A program made the position numbers and the translations under genes. Shown piece by piece: positions 46,001 through 55,150 of a DNA stretch of 64,000 nucleotides. Numbering within the stretch: position 1 is the stretch's first letter; the number at the start of each line of letters is the position of its first letter. Below the pieces are notes generated by a model that was not told the DNA's origin, ran no database searches, and saw only the letters and a program-made list of their open reading frames with translations. Source of the DNA: Methylobacter tundripaludum (GTDB lineage Bacteria > Pseudomonadota > Gammaproteobacteria > Methylococcales > Methylomonadaceae); the NCBI RefSeq assembly GCF_002934365.1, contig NZ_PTIY01000002.1, forward strand, positions 124,001 to 188,000. Direction: 5' to 3'.

Positions 46001-46540
46001 TTTACTCTGTATACCGAGCTGTTGGAGCGCGCGGTCGATGCGCTAAAATCCGGCAAACAGCCTGAGCTCGAAACCCCGATAGACCGGGGGCCGGAAGTCG
46101 ATCTTCAAGCATCGGCGCTGATCCCGGAAGACTATCTTCCTGATATTCATGGCCGGCTGGTGTTGTATAAGCGCATCTCCAATACCGAAACCAAGGACGA
46201 TTTACGTGAATTGCAGGTGGAAATGATCGATCGTTTCGGCTTATTCCCCGAGCAGGTAAAGACGTTGTTCAGCGTCGCCGAATTAAAGCAGCAGGCCGAA
46301 AAAATGGGCGTCAAGAAAATAGAGGCCAATGCCGGCGGCGGGCGCATTATTTTTTCTGCGACGCCTAATATCAATACCGACCAGCTGATTTCGCTGATAC
46401 AAACCCAGGCCCAGGTTTATAAATTCGATGGGGCCGACAAGTTAAGGTTCAGTAAACCGTTTGAAACGACCGAGCAGAAGCTTGAGTTTATAACCGATTT
46501 GCTGGATAAATTAACCCTTAAACCGGCGGATAAAAAATGA
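43073..46540 (+). CDS. mfd: Transcription-repair coupling factor Mfd
   Basis: The 1155-residue protein (start chosen at the ATG at 43073; an upstream ATG at 43022 is in frame) has the full Mfd layout: UvrB-like N-terminal domains, an RNA polymerase-interacting domain (near SPVVHQEHGVGRYLGLQ), a translocase with Walker A GDVGFGKTE, the VIDEEHRFG box and the RecG-like motif RGRVGRSHHRAYAYF, and a C-terminal TRCF domain. It removes stalled RNA polymerase at DNA damage and recruits UvrA. csiV overlaps its stop by four bases. Confidence 0.97.
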   Translation: MANNLIFSPKTPQKQDQILIWAGLTGCGDSLALASAIKNEDRLFVMVTPDNQTALRLEHELSFFLQGEHPILNFPDWETLPYDVFSPLPEIISERLKTLALLPQVKRGALVVSVTTLMHRLAPREHVLANSFAVKVGDDFNLELNRLKLESVGYHCVSQVYQHGEFAVRGAIVDLFPMGGKAPYRIELFDEEIESIRTFDPETQRSLEKIDRIQLFPAREFPFTDEAIKHFRQAFRDAFPETSPKNHFYMDVSKGITPGGIEYYLPLFVDRMASLFDYLPKSAVLVTADSFAATAQAFYAEAEDRFQQRKYDADRPLLKPELLFLSTDELAQRTEAFARITLGGIAAEDTDSIVFNCRPLPNVTIDAKVEQPAQALQQFVSGFAGKILFVSESAGRREALMDKLRQYKIIVKQVESWDKFLQSEVSPCLLVAPMDHGLWLGNPAIAIITENLLSGEKVQQRRRRRKSGAHELENIVNNLNELTIGSPVVHQEHGVGRYLGLQTLEIGGVASEFLTLEYANNDKLYVPVSSLHVIGRYTGMSAENAPLHKLGGDQWSKAKQKAIKRIRDVAAELLEIHAKRAVKQGHAFDVENVEYAAFADAFPFEETPDQQTSIEAILDDMASPQPMDRVICGDVGFGKTEVSMRAAFIAVQNGKQVAVLVPTTLLAQQHYQNFRDRFADWPVRVEVLSRFVSAKQQKEITDDLEQGKVDIVIGTHKLLSKEIKYKALGLVVIDEEHRFGVTQKEHFKKLRNELDMLTLTATPIPRTLNMAMSGLRDISIIASPPPNRHAIKTFISEWIDAQIREACLREIKRGGQVFFLHNDVKSMEKMARELEALVPEARIEIAHGQMPERELERIMLDFYHQRFNLLLCSTIIESGIDIPSANTIIINRADKLGLAQLHQLRGRVGRSHHRAYAYFVVPPKSLLSKDAIKRLEAVEASGDLGAGFMLSSHDMEIRGAGELLGDDQSGQIQEIGFTLYTELLERAVDALKSGKQPELETPIDRGPEVDLQASALIPEDYLPDIHGRLVLYKRISNTETKDDLRELQVEMIDRFGLFPEQVKTLFSVAELKQQAEKMGVKKIEANAGGGRIIFSATPNINTDQLISLIQTQAQVYKFDGADKLRFSKPFETTEQKLEFITDLLDKLTLKPADKK

Positions 46541-47079
46541 CGATAATTAAAATAATGGCCTACAGTTTGACGGCAATGCTGGTTTTTTTCAGTAACCGGC
46601 TTTTAGCTGAAGATGGCGCTTATCAAATAGAGTTGATCATATTCTCGCAAGCGATGCCCAACTCCGAGGTGTTTGAACAGGCCGCCAGCCAGATTAAGTG
46701 GCCATCCGCGTTGACGGAACTGAGCGCTTATAAAAAACCGGGTGCTACAACGCTGGATGAGAGTTATGACGCATTATCGAAAGTCCCGGTTTACCGGCCT
46801 ATCCTGCATGTCGCCTGGATTCAGCCAATTGGCGGCGGAGGGTTAGCCGCTCCCGTGCATATTCAGGGTGCGGAGGGCAAGTTGGACGGTTATTTCCAGA
46901 TGCAACACGATCAGGGCCTGCAAATGACGGTTGATTTGGAGCTGGGTTCTCGTTTTGACGGCGATTCGGGGAAGGCGGTGATTTACCGCTTAAATGAAAA
47001 GCGATTCATTAAACTGAATGAACTCTATTATCTGGATCATCCCAAATTCGGGGTCGTCGTAAAAATCAGTCTTTTATAA
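46537..47079 (+). CDS. csiV: CsiV-family periplasmic protein
   Basis: The 180-residue protein has a signal peptide at residues 1-24. The core YQIELIIFSQAMPNSEVFEQ, LHVAWIQP and FDGDSGKAVIYRLNEKRFIKLNELYYLDHPKFGVVVKI fit the CsiV family, whose gene sits directly after mfd in Pseudomonas and relatives. The ATG overlaps the mfd TGA. The name comes from a peptidoglycan-binding role linked to cell shape in Vibrio. The function here is inferred from family and position. Confidence 0.85.
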   Translation: MTIIKIMAYSLTAMLVFFSNRLLAEDGAYQIELIIFSQAMPNSEVFEQAASQIKWPSALTELSAYKKPGATTLDESYDALSKVPVYRPILHVAWIQPIGGGGLAAPVHIQGAEGKLDGYFQMQHDQGLQMTVDLELGSRFDGDSGKAVIYRLNEKRFIKLNELYYLDHPKFGVVVKISLL

Positions 47080-47423
47080 AGCCTACAGCCAAGTGTGGTG
47101 TTGAAAAATTGGAGTATCGGTTTTTTTATGTTATTAAGATCAAGTCGGAATAGAGGCGGTATTAGAATTCCCAGTGAGCAGAGGGGAGTTGTTCTTGCGA
47201 GCATTATAGGAGCCTGATTTTAAGGCGGAGGACGGATAACTTTTGGCAAGAAATTGGCCGGATCGGGAATGATCGGTTTTTTTTGAATACGGATATGATT
47301 GTTTATCTGATGTTTGATAAAAATAAACTGACTGACAAGTTTGCTAAAGAACCGCAAATGCTTTGTTAGCCGAATAATTAACTGACGATTGCGTGGGTAT
47401 AGGGCAATTACTGAGGAAAAATA
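47080..47423 (+). other. Intergenic stretch ahead of the chemotaxis cluster
   Basis: No gene is seen. A weak terminator-like stem (CCGGATC/GATCGG) followed by eight T lies at 47256-47284 and may end the mfd-csiV transcript. Promoter elements for the PAS gene should lie after it. No convincing sigma-28 motif was found. Confidence 0.45.
47256..47284 (+). terminator. Possible terminator after mfd-csiV
   Basis: A short bulged stem, GGCCGGATC with GATCGG, directly precedes TTTTTTTT. Confidence 0.45.
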
Positions 47424-47954
47424 ATGAAGAGAAAAGAAATCATTCCGACAAGTAAGGAACGGTTAATGCGGGAGCAGGATTTCATTGTTTCCAAAACTGA
47501 CCTGACAGGGCGGATTACTTACGGAAACGATATTTTTATCGAGTTTTCGGGATACGAGGAACACGAGCTTTTGGGTAGTCAGCACAACATTATTCGTCAC
47601 CCTGATATGCCGAGGGCGGTATTTAAGTTGTTGTGGGATTATCTGGCGGAAGACAAGGAGATATTCGCCTATGTTAAAAACATGTCGAAAGATGGCGGGT
47701 TTTACTGGGTGTTTACTCACGTAGCGCCGATGAAAGACAAAAACAAACAAAAGATAGGCTACAGCTCTGTGCGCCGTATGCCTAATCCTAAGGCTATTCC
47801 GATTGTGACGGATGTGTATCGAGCCATGCTGGATGCCGAACGTAACGCGGGGCCGAAGGATGCTATGGCGGCGTCAGGCGCAGTATTGGGTAATGTATTA
47901 AAAGAAAAAGGCGTTACTTACGAGGAGCTTATCAATGTCTTACAGTCACTTTAA
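47424..47954 (+). CDS. Aer-type PAS-domain protein
   Basis: The 176-residue soluble protein is mostly a single PAS domain (about 15-125) with the Aer pattern: [25 protein letters not shown], the [21 protein letters not shown] segment and [12 protein letters not shown]. About 50 helical residues follow. Aer PAS domains bind FAD and report redox state for energy taxis. Here the PAS unit has no membrane or signalling domain; the next gene is an MCP, whose ATG lies 20 bases before this stop codon. Together they look like a split Aer receptor. Cofactor binding is inferred. Confidence 0.85.
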   Translation: MKRKEIIPTSKERLMREQDFIVSKTDLTGRITYGNDIFIEFSGYEEHELLGSQHNIIRHPDMPRAVFKLLWDYLAEDKEIFAYVKNMSKDGGFYWVFTHVAPMKDKNKQKIGYSSVRRMPNPKAIPIVTDVYRAMLDAERNAGPKDAMAASGAVLGNVLKEKGVTYEELINVLQSL

Positions 47955-49692
47955 GAATAATGAAGCTATCGCCTTAGCGGTAGTCGCTTGTTGCTGGACC
48001 GGTTCGTTGGTTTATGGGTGGATGCCTGTTTTGACCGGAGGTAATGTTATCACGCCGTCTTTATTGACGGTGGCATCGGTTTTATCGGTCGTTTGGTGGC
48101 GTAAATCAATATCAGCCGATCAGTTGTTGTTGAAGAAGTTACTGAGCGCAAGCAAGGAATGGAGGCAGGGATCTGTCGATGTCAGGGTTACCTATATCGG
48201 CGGAAAAGACAGGCCGCTCCAACAGCTCGCCTGGTTGCTGAACGATTTGATGGATCAGGTCGAAACTGCACAGACAGATATGTATTATTCGCTGGCCTAT
48301 GTCATCTATGGCGATTTTACCCGGAAGAGCTATCCCGAAGGCTTGCATGGCGGGTTTGCGACAGCGCTGAAACAACTGAATGCCGTCGCAAAAACGCTGT
48401 CCGTGACTACAAACGCTATTACCGAATTAATGAACGCCCTTGCTGAAGGCGACTTTAACAAAAGGGTTAATGTTAATGTCGAAGGCGAATACAAGCTCGC
48501 GGTAGAGCACGCCATGCAAGCCATGCAGGCTATGCAGTCGATGCTGGGCGATGTAGGCAATGTCATGCACAGCGTGGCGCAAGGCGATATCAGTCAGCGG
48601 GTTCAGGCCGAAGGGCGTGGCGATCTCGGCAAACTGAAAGACGATATTAACCTTTCGCTTGATGCCTTGGGCAGTTTGAATGACATATCGGTTATTGCCA
48701 GTGCATTGTCGGAAGGTGACTTGACTAAAACGATCAGCAAGGACTACCCCGGCACTTTCGGCGCCGTGATTGTCGGCATGAACAGCACTGTCGAAAACCT
48801 CAGGGGGCTGGTCGAAGAAATCAAGGATTCCACCAACAACATCAATACTGCCGCCAAAGAAATTGCAGCGGGTAACAACGATTTGTCACACCGTACCGAA
48901 GAGCAGGCGGCCAGTTTGGAAGAAACCGCCGCCAGCATGGAAGAGCTGACTTCCACAGTGCAGTTAAACGCAAAAAACGCTCAATATGCCAACCAGCTTG
49001 CTGTCGGCGCGACCGATATTGCAGGCAAGGGTGTTGCAGTGGTGGAGCAGGTAGTGACGACGATGGAAGATATTAATGAGTCTTCACGCAAAATTGTCGA
49101 TATCATCACGGTGATTGACAGCATTGCTTTCCAGACCAATATTCTTGCCCTCAATGCCGCGGTGGAGGCGGCCCGCGCCGGTGAGCAGGGCCGTGGTTTC
49201 GCCGTGGTGGCTGGCGAGGTGCGTAATCTTGCCCAGCGCGCCGCTGCCGCGGCAGGCGAAATAAAAAACCTGATTGGCGATTCGGTAGAAAAGGTTGAGG
49301 ACGGCACCAAGCTGGTTGCTCAGGCCGGAAAGACCATGGAGGAAATTGTTAGCGCCATTCGCGGTGTTACCGTCATTATGTCGGAGATTAGATCCGCTTC
49401 CGTTGAACAAACTTCCGGCATCGAACAGGTTAATCAGGCGATCGGGCAAATGGATGAAGTGACGCAGCAAAACGCCGCCTTGGTCGAGCAGGCAGCGGCG
49501 GCTGCCGAATCGCTGGAAGAACAGGCGCAAAATTTGTCAGTCACGGTTGGGCGCTTTACTGTCGATAATGGTTTAGGCGGTTCTCAAAGTTTTCCGCGTG
49601 TAATGACGCCGGCGGTAAGTAAAAGTCCAACTCCGGCCAAGGTGAAACCGCAGTTGCAGCCGGTTACCAGCGATGAATGGGAGGAGTTTTAG
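47935..49692 (+). CDS. Methyl-accepting chemotaxis protein
   Basis: The 585-residue receptor starts at an ATG with GAGGAG just upstream, inside the end of the PAS gene. Two hydrophobic segments near 10-55 form a membrane hairpin with almost no periplasmic loop. HAMP-like repeats cover about 125-290. The MCP signalling domain (about 300-530) contains the tip sequence [33 protein letters not shown]. The C terminus DEWEEF resembles the pentapeptide that docks CheR or CheB. The absence of a sensory domain fits partnership with the PAS protein upstream. Its signalling half is nearly identical to that of the next MCP. Confidence 0.94.
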   Translation: MSYSHFKNNEAIALAVVACCWTGSLVYGWMPVLTGGNVITPSLLTVASVLSVVWWRKSISADQLLLKKLLSASKEWRQGSVDVRVTYIGGKDRPLQQLAWLLNDLMDQVETAQTDMYYSLAYVIYGDFTRKSYPEGLHGGFATALKQLNAVAKTLSVTTNAITELMNALAEGDFNKRVNVNVEGEYKLAVEHAMQAMQAMQSMLGDVGNVMHSVAQGDISQRVQAEGRGDLGKLKDDINLSLDALGSLNDISVIASALSEGDLTKTISKDYPGTFGAVIVGMNSTVENLRGLVEEIKDSTNNINTAAKEIAAGNNDLSHRTEEQAASLEETAASMEELTSTVQLNAKNAQYANQLAVGATDIAGKGVAVVEQVVTTMEDINESSRKIVDIITVIDSIAFQTNILALNAAVEAARAGEQGRGFAVVAGEVRNLAQRAAAAAGEIKNLIGDSVEKVEDGTKLVAQAGKTMEEIVSAIRGVTVIMSEIRSASVEQTSGIEQVNQAIGQMDEVTQQNAALVEQAAAAAESLEEQAQNLSVTVGRFTVDNGLGGSQSFPRVMTPAVSKSPTPAKVKPQLQPVTSDEWEEF

Positions 49693-49738
49693 AGCGGTAG
49701 ACAAGAAAGGGAGTGTAAGTAAATGTCGCTATCTGATT

Positions 49739-49775
49739 TTGTTTAAGTAATCTTCAGGTTATAATAATCGCCGTT
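49739..49775 (+). promoter_or_regulatory. Promoter-like block, copy 1
   Basis: TTGTTT (49739) and TATAAT (49760-49765) stand 15 bases apart inside a conserved block that includes TCTTCAGGTTATAAT. The same block follows the second MCP gene at 52601-52637. Confidence 0.5.
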
Positions 49776-49875
49776 TACTCCCTCCCAACATCAATCTTAT
49801 TTTAATCCTAATGATTTCCCCCTTCATCCCCACATTTGTCCTGAATGTGACCGGTTTGGCGATCAGGAGTTGAAA

Positions 49876-50064
49876 GTGATTACTGTCAATCAACGCAACA
49901 CTAAGCCGCCTCTAACAACAGCAGTAACCACTCCTTGCTATCGCCGCAAGAGCTACGGAATGACCGCGCTTTTTGCGGTATGGCTTGCTTATAGCGCTTG
50001 TGCATTGGGCTGGTTCATATTGGAAGCGCCGGCCGGTGAACACTGCACAAATAATGTTTATTAG
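49876..50064 (+). CDS. Possible small single-pass membrane protein
   Basis: A 62-residue frame starts at the GTG at 49876 with GGAG six bases upstream. The N terminus is basic. Residues about 28-48 are hydrophobic (MTALFAVWLAYSACALGWFIL), and Cys residues flank the helix. It ends 11 bases before the second MCP gene. No family is recognised, so it may be a small accessory of that receptor or an incidental frame. The ribosome site and the membrane segment argue that it is real. Confidence 0.45.
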   Translation: MITVNQRNTKPPLTTAVTTPCYRRKSYGMTALFAVWLAYSACALGWFILEAPAGEHCTNNVY

Positions 50065-50075
50065 ATTAAGGAAAA

Positions 50076-52589
50076 ATGATGAATGATCAAGAAGACTTGC
50101 TAAAGCCTATTCGTACCAAAGTGGACGGTGTAATGATGATTACAGTGGTCACCGTATTTTTGGTTACGGTAGTTGTTGGACTGGTTTATGACGGGATAGT
50201 TTTTAGCTTGGCGGTTGGCCTCCCGGCCGTAGTCATCCCTTTTTTAATATGGCGTTCAACGCCGGGTACGCTGATCTCGAGACTGGCGATGGCAAGCGCA
50301 TTTGTCATTCAGATCGCGATCCAAATTCAAGTCAGTCATGGCCTGATAGAAATACACTTCGGTCTGTTTGTAGTGCTTGCCTTTTTATTGGCTTACCGGG
50401 ATTGGCGGCCGATTATTTTTGCTACGGGGTTGGTTGCTGTTCATCATTTGGCTTGTAACTACTTGCAAAGTATGCAGTTAGATGTGTGGGTGTTCCGTAA
50501 TGGACCAAACTTCGGTGTTGTGCTGCTTCATGCGGCATACTTGGTGTTTGAAGCGGTAATTTTAGTGTTTTTGGCGGTCCAGTTAAGGATTGAAGGTATT
50601 GAATCAGCAACGGTCGCTTTCCTGGCAAACCGAATTGGCAATGGCGATTTGAGTTCCAAAATTGACACGGGTCGAAATAATGGAACCGAAGGAACGTTGC
50701 AGTCAATGAAAGCCATGCAGGATTCTATTAACAGCTTTGTCGTCGCTCAGGGTGTTATGGCGCAAAAGCACGCTGAGGGATGGATTCACGAGCAAATCGA
50801 CGCCGCCCAGTTTCCCGGCACTTACGGCAAGATGGCGAAAGAGATTAATGAGCTGGTAGCAAGCCACGTCGCCGTAAAAATGCAGGTGGTTGATATTGTT
50901 TCGCAATACGCCAGGGGGGATTTTTCCCGTGACATGGATCGTTTGCCCGGCGATAAAGCCAAGGTGACAGCCGCCGTAGACGCCGTTAAAACAGCTTTGC
51001 TGGGTATCAATAATGAAATCAAAACGCTCGCAGAAGCGGGGGCTAAAGGTGATTTTTCATGCCGTGCCCACGCGGATAACTACGAGTTCCTGTTTAAAGA
51101 TATTTTGACCGACCTGAATACTTTGATTGAAACCTGCGATTCAGGCTTTAGCGATATAGAGCGTGTTGCAAAAGCGCTGGCTCAAGGCGATTTAACGCAA
51201 ACTATCAGCCAAAATTACCCGGGCGCTTTTGGTCAAGTCAAAGAAGCTGTCAATGAAACGGTGGAAAACCTCAAAAATACCATAGGCGGAATCAGGGACT
51301 CCGTCGACACGATTAGCAACGCGGCTAAAGAAATTGCAGCGGGTAATAATGATTTGTCGCATCGCACCGAAGAGCAAGCGGCGAGTCTGGAAGAAACCGC
51401 CGCCAGCATGGAAGAGTTGACCTCCACCGTGCAGCAAAACAGCGAAAACGCCAAGCACGCGAGCCGACTTGCGGTCAGCGCATCGGACATCGCCGGACGG
51501 GGGGTCAATGCAGTCAGCGAAGTCGTAACGACAATGGAAGGCATCAACCAAGCCTCAAGCAAGATTGTGGACATCATTTCAGTGATCGACAGCATTGCCT
51601 TCCAAACCAATATTCTTGCGCTCAACGCCGCAGTGGAAGCGGCTCGCGCCGGTGAACAAGGCCGGGGTTTTGCCGTTGTGGCCGTAGAAGTCCGCAATCT
51701 GGCGCAACGCGCCTCGGCTGCTGCGGGAGAAATTAAAAACCTGATTGGCGATTCGGTGGAAAGGGTTGAGGACGGTAGTAAATTGGTCGCCCAGGCCGGG
51801 AAAACCATGCAAGAAATCGTCAGTTCCATTCGCAGTGTGACTACTATCATGTCCGAGATCAGCGCCGCTTCGGTTGAGCAAACCTCGGGCATCGAGCAGG
51901 TTAACCAGGCCATTACTCAAATGGACGACGTGACTCAGCAAAATGCCGCCTTGGTAGAGCAAGCCGCAGCTGCCTCAGAATCGCTGGAAGAGCAAACCGA
52001 ACACTTGTCGGCCGCGGTAGCGAGTTTCAAATTGCACGGTAGCTCACAGGTTGCTGATAATTCCGTTAAGACTAAGTCGGTCGCTTATAGTCAAGCTGAC
52101 AGAAAAAGCGCGCCGGTTAAGATCGAGACCTATAAAAATGCGCCGGTGTCAGATGAAGTCGGTATAGATTTGGATAAAGCGCTTGAGCAGCATTCCGAGT
52201 GGAAGGTCAAACTGCGTGCGGCTATATCAAAACGTCAGGAGATGGATGTTGCGACTATTTCAAAAGACGATTGCTGTGAGTTAGGTAAATGGCTGCACGG
52301 TGGAGCCAAGCCCCAGCTTAGCCATAAGCCAAGTTATTCCGAATGTGTGTCTAAACATGCGGCCTTCCATATCGAGGCCGGTAGAGTAGCCGCTATGATC
52401 AATGCAAAAAAATTCAGCGAGGCGGAAACCATGCTCGGCACCGGATCCCCTTTTGTTTCTGCATCGACCACAGTCGGGGTTGCAATTATGCGGTTAAAAA
52501 AAGACGTCAAATCTCCCTCAAGCACGGCGGTCGTCAAGCCAAAATCTCAAGTGACGACAGCAAACGCCGATGAATGGGAAGAGTTTTAG
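50076..52589 (+). CDS. Methyl-accepting chemotaxis protein with CZB domain
   Basis: The 837-residue receptor has about six membrane helices in its first 170 residues. HAMP-like segments cover about 180-405 and the MCP signalling domain about 410-640, with the same tip sequence as the preceding MCP. A chemoreceptor zinc-binding domain (about 700-810) has the family residues in CCELGKWLHGG and KHAAFHIEAG. The C terminus again ends DEWEEF. CZB domains sense zinc and, through it, hypochlorous acid. The multi-helix N terminus lacks a periplasmic domain, so the ligand may be sensed in or near the membrane. A terminator lies at 52687. Confidence 0.94.
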   Translation: MMNDQEDLLKPIRTKVDGVMMITVVTVFLVTVVVGLVYDGIVFSLAVGLPAVVIPFLIWRSTPGTLISRLAMASAFVIQIAIQIQVSHGLIEIHFGLFVVLAFLLAYRDWRPIIFATGLVAVHHLACNYLQSMQLDVWVFRNGPNFGVVLLHAAYLVFEAVILVFLAVQLRIEGIESATVAFLANRIGNGDLSSKIDTGRNNGTEGTLQSMKAMQDSINSFVVAQGVMAQKHAEGWIHEQIDAAQFPGTYGKMAKEINELVASHVAVKMQVVDIVSQYARGDFSRDMDRLPGDKAKVTAAVDAVKTALLGINNEIKTLAEAGAKGDFSCRAHADNYEFLFKDILTDLNTLIETCDSGFSDIERVAKALAQGDLTQTISQNYPGAFGQVKEAVNETVENLKNTIGGIRDSVDTISNAAKEIAAGNNDLSHRTEEQAASLEETAASMEELTSTVQQNSENAKHASRLAVSASDIAGRGVNAVSEVVTTMEGINQASSKIVDIISVIDSIAFQTNILALNAAVEAARAGEQGRGFAVVAVEVRNLAQRASAAAGEIKNLIGDSVERVEDGSKLVAQAGKTMQEIVSSIRSVTTIMSEISAASVEQTSGIEQVNQAITQMDDVTQQNAALVEQAAAASESLEEQTEHLSAAVASFKLHGSSQVADNSVKTKSVAYSQADRKSAPVKIETYKNAPVSDEVGIDLDKALEQHSEWKVKLRAAISKRQEMDVATISKDDCCELGKWLHGGAKPQLSHKPSYSECVSKHAAFHIEAGRVAAMINAKKFSEAETMLGTGSPFVSASTTVGVAIMRLKKDVKSPSSTAVVKPKSQVTTANADEWEEF

Positions 52590-52600
52590 GGCTAAACTAC

Positions 52601-52637
52601 TTGTTTAAACTGTCTTCAGGTTATAATTATCATCGTT
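52601..52637 (+). promoter_or_regulatory. Promoter-like block, copy 2
   Basis: TTGTTT (52601-52606) and TATAAT (52622-52627), 15 bases apart, match the block at 49739-49775 over most of 37 bases. A terminator follows about 60 bases later, so the unit could produce a short RNA. Confidence 0.5.
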
Positions 52638-52686
52638 TCGGCATTGCCTGAACCGCCACTTTATCTGTGTCTATACAGTCGTACAA

Positions 52687-52715
52687 AGCTCTGGACAATT
52701 GTCCTGGGCTTTTTT
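52687..52715 (+). terminator. Rho-independent terminator after the CZB receptor gene
   Basis: AGCTCTGGACAA pairs with TTGTCCTGGGCT (one mismatch, one wobble), followed by a T run. Confidence 0.75.
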
Positions 52716-52804
52716 GCTATCTGCCGTCTCAATAGAATCAAGAAACGGGCTTTAAATTGAGGGGTTAAGCCCCAATGCTTTTCGGAAGATTTATTTATAA
52801 AAAT

Positions 52805-54148
52805 ATGACACAAAAACTTTATATTCAAACCAACGGTTGCCAGATGAACGAGTACGATTCCGAAAAGATGCGGGATGTGCTCAATACCTCGCATGGATTT
52901 GAATTGATTGACGACCCGAAACAAGCAGATGTCTTGTTGCTGAATACCTGCTCGATACGCGAAAAAGCGCAGGAAAAAGTCTTTTCGGCTTTGGGTAAAT
53001 GGCGCAAGATTAAAGACAAGCGTCCCGACGTAATTATCGGTGTCGGCGGCTGTGTCGCCAGCCAGGAAGGCGCGGCTATCCAAAAGCGTGCTCCGTTTGT
53101 GGACATTGTGTTCGGACCGCAAACCCTGCACCGTTTGCCTCAGCTGCTGGATCAGGCGCGCAGCCAGCAAAAGCCCGTCGTTGATGTCTCCTTTCCTGAA
53201 ATAGAAAAATTCGATGCGTTGCCGGAGCCAAGAGCGGAAGGCCCGAAAGCCTTTGTTTCGGTGATGGAAGGTTGCAGCAAATATTGTACGTTCTGCGTGG
53301 TGCCTTACACTCGCGGTGAAGAGATCAGCCGTCCGCTGGATGACGTAATCGCCGAAATTAGCGCCTTGGCCAAACAAGGCGTTAGGGAAGTCAATCTGCT
53401 AGGCCAAAACGTCAATGCCTATCGGGGCGTCATGGACGATGGCGACATCGCCGATTTTGCCTTATTGCTGCATTATGTGGCGGCGGTGGAGGGTATAGAC
53501 CGGATTCGTTTTACCACCTCGCATCCGATGGAATTCACCGACGAGTTGATCGAGGCTTTCGCCGAAATTCCGCAACTGGTTGACCATCTGCATTTGCCGG
53601 TGCAAAGCGGCAGCAACCATATCTTGAAAATGATGAAGCGCGGACATACGCGCGCCGACTATATTGAGATCATCCGCAAGTTGCGCGCGGTGCGGCCCCA
53701 TATTTATTTGTCATCGGATTTCATTATCGGTTTTCCCGGTGAAACCGATGCCGAGTTTGAAGAAACCATGTCGTTCATTGAAGAAATCGGCTTCGACTTG
53801 TCATTCAGTTTTGTTTACAGTCAGCGCCCTGGAACGCCGGCGGCCGATTTGCCGGATGACGTGCCGGCGGAAGTTAAAAAACAGCGTTTGGAACGGTTTC
53901 AAAACCGCATTAATGAAATGACGGCGGCGATTTCACAGAGCATGATCGGCACCGTGCAAACGGTTTTGGTTGAGGGGCAGTCTAAAAAGAATCCGCTGCA
54001 AATGCAGGGCAGAACCGAGAATAATCGGGTGGTTAATTTTATCGGTCATCCCCGGTTGGCTGGGCAGTTTGTCGATGTATTGATTGCCGAGGCTTTGCCT
54101 AATTCCTTGCGCGGTCGTATAGTCACCACTTCCTCCAATTCTTCTTGA
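52805..54148 (+). CDS. miaB: tRNA-2-methylthio-N6-dimethylallyladenosine synthase MiaB
   Basis: The 447-residue methylthiotransferase starts at the ATG at 52805, which gives the conserved opening [19 protein letters not shown]. The N-terminal cluster Cys are in [16 protein letters not shown] and [10 protein letters not shown]. The radical-SAM cluster motif is [16 protein letters not shown]-binding domain closes the protein. It adds the 2-methylthio group to i6A37 of tRNAs reading UNN codons. It leads the conserved miaB-phoH-ybeY-ybeX order. Confidence 0.96.
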   Translation: MTQKLYIQTNGCQMNEYDSEKMRDVLNTSHGFELIDDPKQADVLLLNTCSIREKAQEKVFSALGKWRKIKDKRPDVIIGVGGCVASQEGAAIQKRAPFVDIVFGPQTLHRLPQLLDQARSQQKPVVDVSFPEIEKFDALPEPRAEGPKAFVSVMEGCSKYCTFCVVPYTRGEEISRPLDDVIAEISALAKQGVREVNLLGQNVNAYRGVMDDGDIADFALLLHYVAAVEGIDRIRFTTSHPMEFTDELIEAFAEIPQLVDHLHLPVQSGSNHILKMMKRGHTRADYIEIIRKLRAVRPHIYLSSDFIIGFPGETDAEFEETMSFIEEIGFDLSFSFVYSQRPGTPAADLPDDVPAEVKKQRLERFQNRINEMTAAISQSMIGTVQTVLVEGQSKKNPLQMQGRTENNRVVNFIGHPRLAGQFVDVLIAEALPNSLRGRIVTTSSNSS

Positions 54149-54175
54149 TAAAACATGCTTGGTAACAATTGATTT

Positions 54176-55150
54176 ATGATTTCACAGGAAATTTCCTTAG
54201 GCCCAGCCGATAATGGCCGGTTGTCCAATTTTTGCGGCCAATTCGATGCGCATTTGCGGCAGATTGAATCGCGTCTTCAAGTTGAAATTGCCAATCGCGG
54301 CAACCAGTTCAGGGTGACTGGGTTAGACAGTTCGGTAAAAGCGGCTTGCGCCGTCATGCAGAAGTTGTTTGCCAGCACCGAGAAAGAGCAACTGACAGCA
54401 GAATTGGTTCATTTGGCCATGCAGGATTCATCGATCGACGAGCTGTTGGATGCCCCGGCAACGTCAGCTCAGCAAAATGTAAGCATCAAGACCAAGTGCG
54501 GAATGATCCGGGGGCGAGGGATTAACCAGCAAGAATATCTGCGGAAAATCATGACGCATGATATTAATTTCGGGGTGGGACCGGCAGGAACCGGCAAAAC
54601 CTATTTGGCGGTCGCTTGCGCGATTGAGGCATTGCAAAGCGAGAAGGTCAAAAAAATTATTCTGGTGCGTCCTGCTGTAGAGGCCGGTGAAAAACTGGGT
54701 TTTCTGCCGGGCGATATGGCGCAAAAAGTCGATCCTTATCTACGGCCTTTGTATGACGCGCTGTACGACATGCTCGGTTTTGAGCGTGTTGAGAAAATGA
54801 TCGACAAAGGCATTATCGAGGTTGCGCCGCTGGCTTTCATGCGCGGCAGGACGCTGAATGATGCTTTTATTATCCTGGACGAGGCGCAAAATACCACCAT
54901 CGAGCAGATCAAGATGTTTCTGACCCGCGTGGGATTCGGATCGACGGCTGTGGTTACCGGGGACGTTACCCAAATCGATTTACCCTCCGAAAAAATGTCC
55001 GGCCTACGGCATGTGCTTGAAGTGTTAAAGAATGTTGACGGCATCAGTTTTACTTTTTTCGATGTGCGTGATGTGGTCAGGCACCCCTTGGTGCAACGCA
55101 TCGTTTCCGCTTATGAAGCCTATGAAAAGAGCGGCAAGGCTGAGTCGTGA
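54176..55150 (+). CDS. ybeZ: PhoH-like ATPase (YbeZ)
   Basis: The 324-residue protein has an N-terminal RNA-binding-like region and a P-loop ATPase domain with Walker A GPAGTGKTYLAV and Walker B FIILDEAQNTT. It belongs to the YbeZ/PhoL family, thought to be an RNA helicase or ATPase that works with YbeY in rRNA processing. The ybeY GTG start overlaps its stop by four bases. The family place between miaB and ybeY is standard. Confidence 0.94.
   Translation: MISQEISLGPADNGRLSNFCGQFDAHLRQIESRLQVEIANRGNQFRVTGLDSSVKAACAVMQKLFASTEKEQLTAELVHLAMQDSSIDELLDAPATSAQQNVSIKTKCGMIRGRGINQQEYLRKIMTHDINFGVGPAGTGKTYLAVACAIEALQSEKVKKIILVRPAVEAGEKLGFLPGDMAQKVDPYLRPLYDALYDMLGFERVEKMIDKGIIEVAPLAFMRGRTLNDAFIILDEAQNTTIEQIKMFLTRVGFGSTAVVTGDVTQIDLPSEKMSGLRHVLEVLKNVDGISFTFFDVRDVVRHPLVQRIVSAYEAYEKSGKAES

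Noticed and set aside
47340-47380. Sigma-28 promoter before the PAS gene
   Set aside because: TAAAG and GCCGAATAA are present but 20 bases separate TAAA from GCCG, where about 15 are expected.
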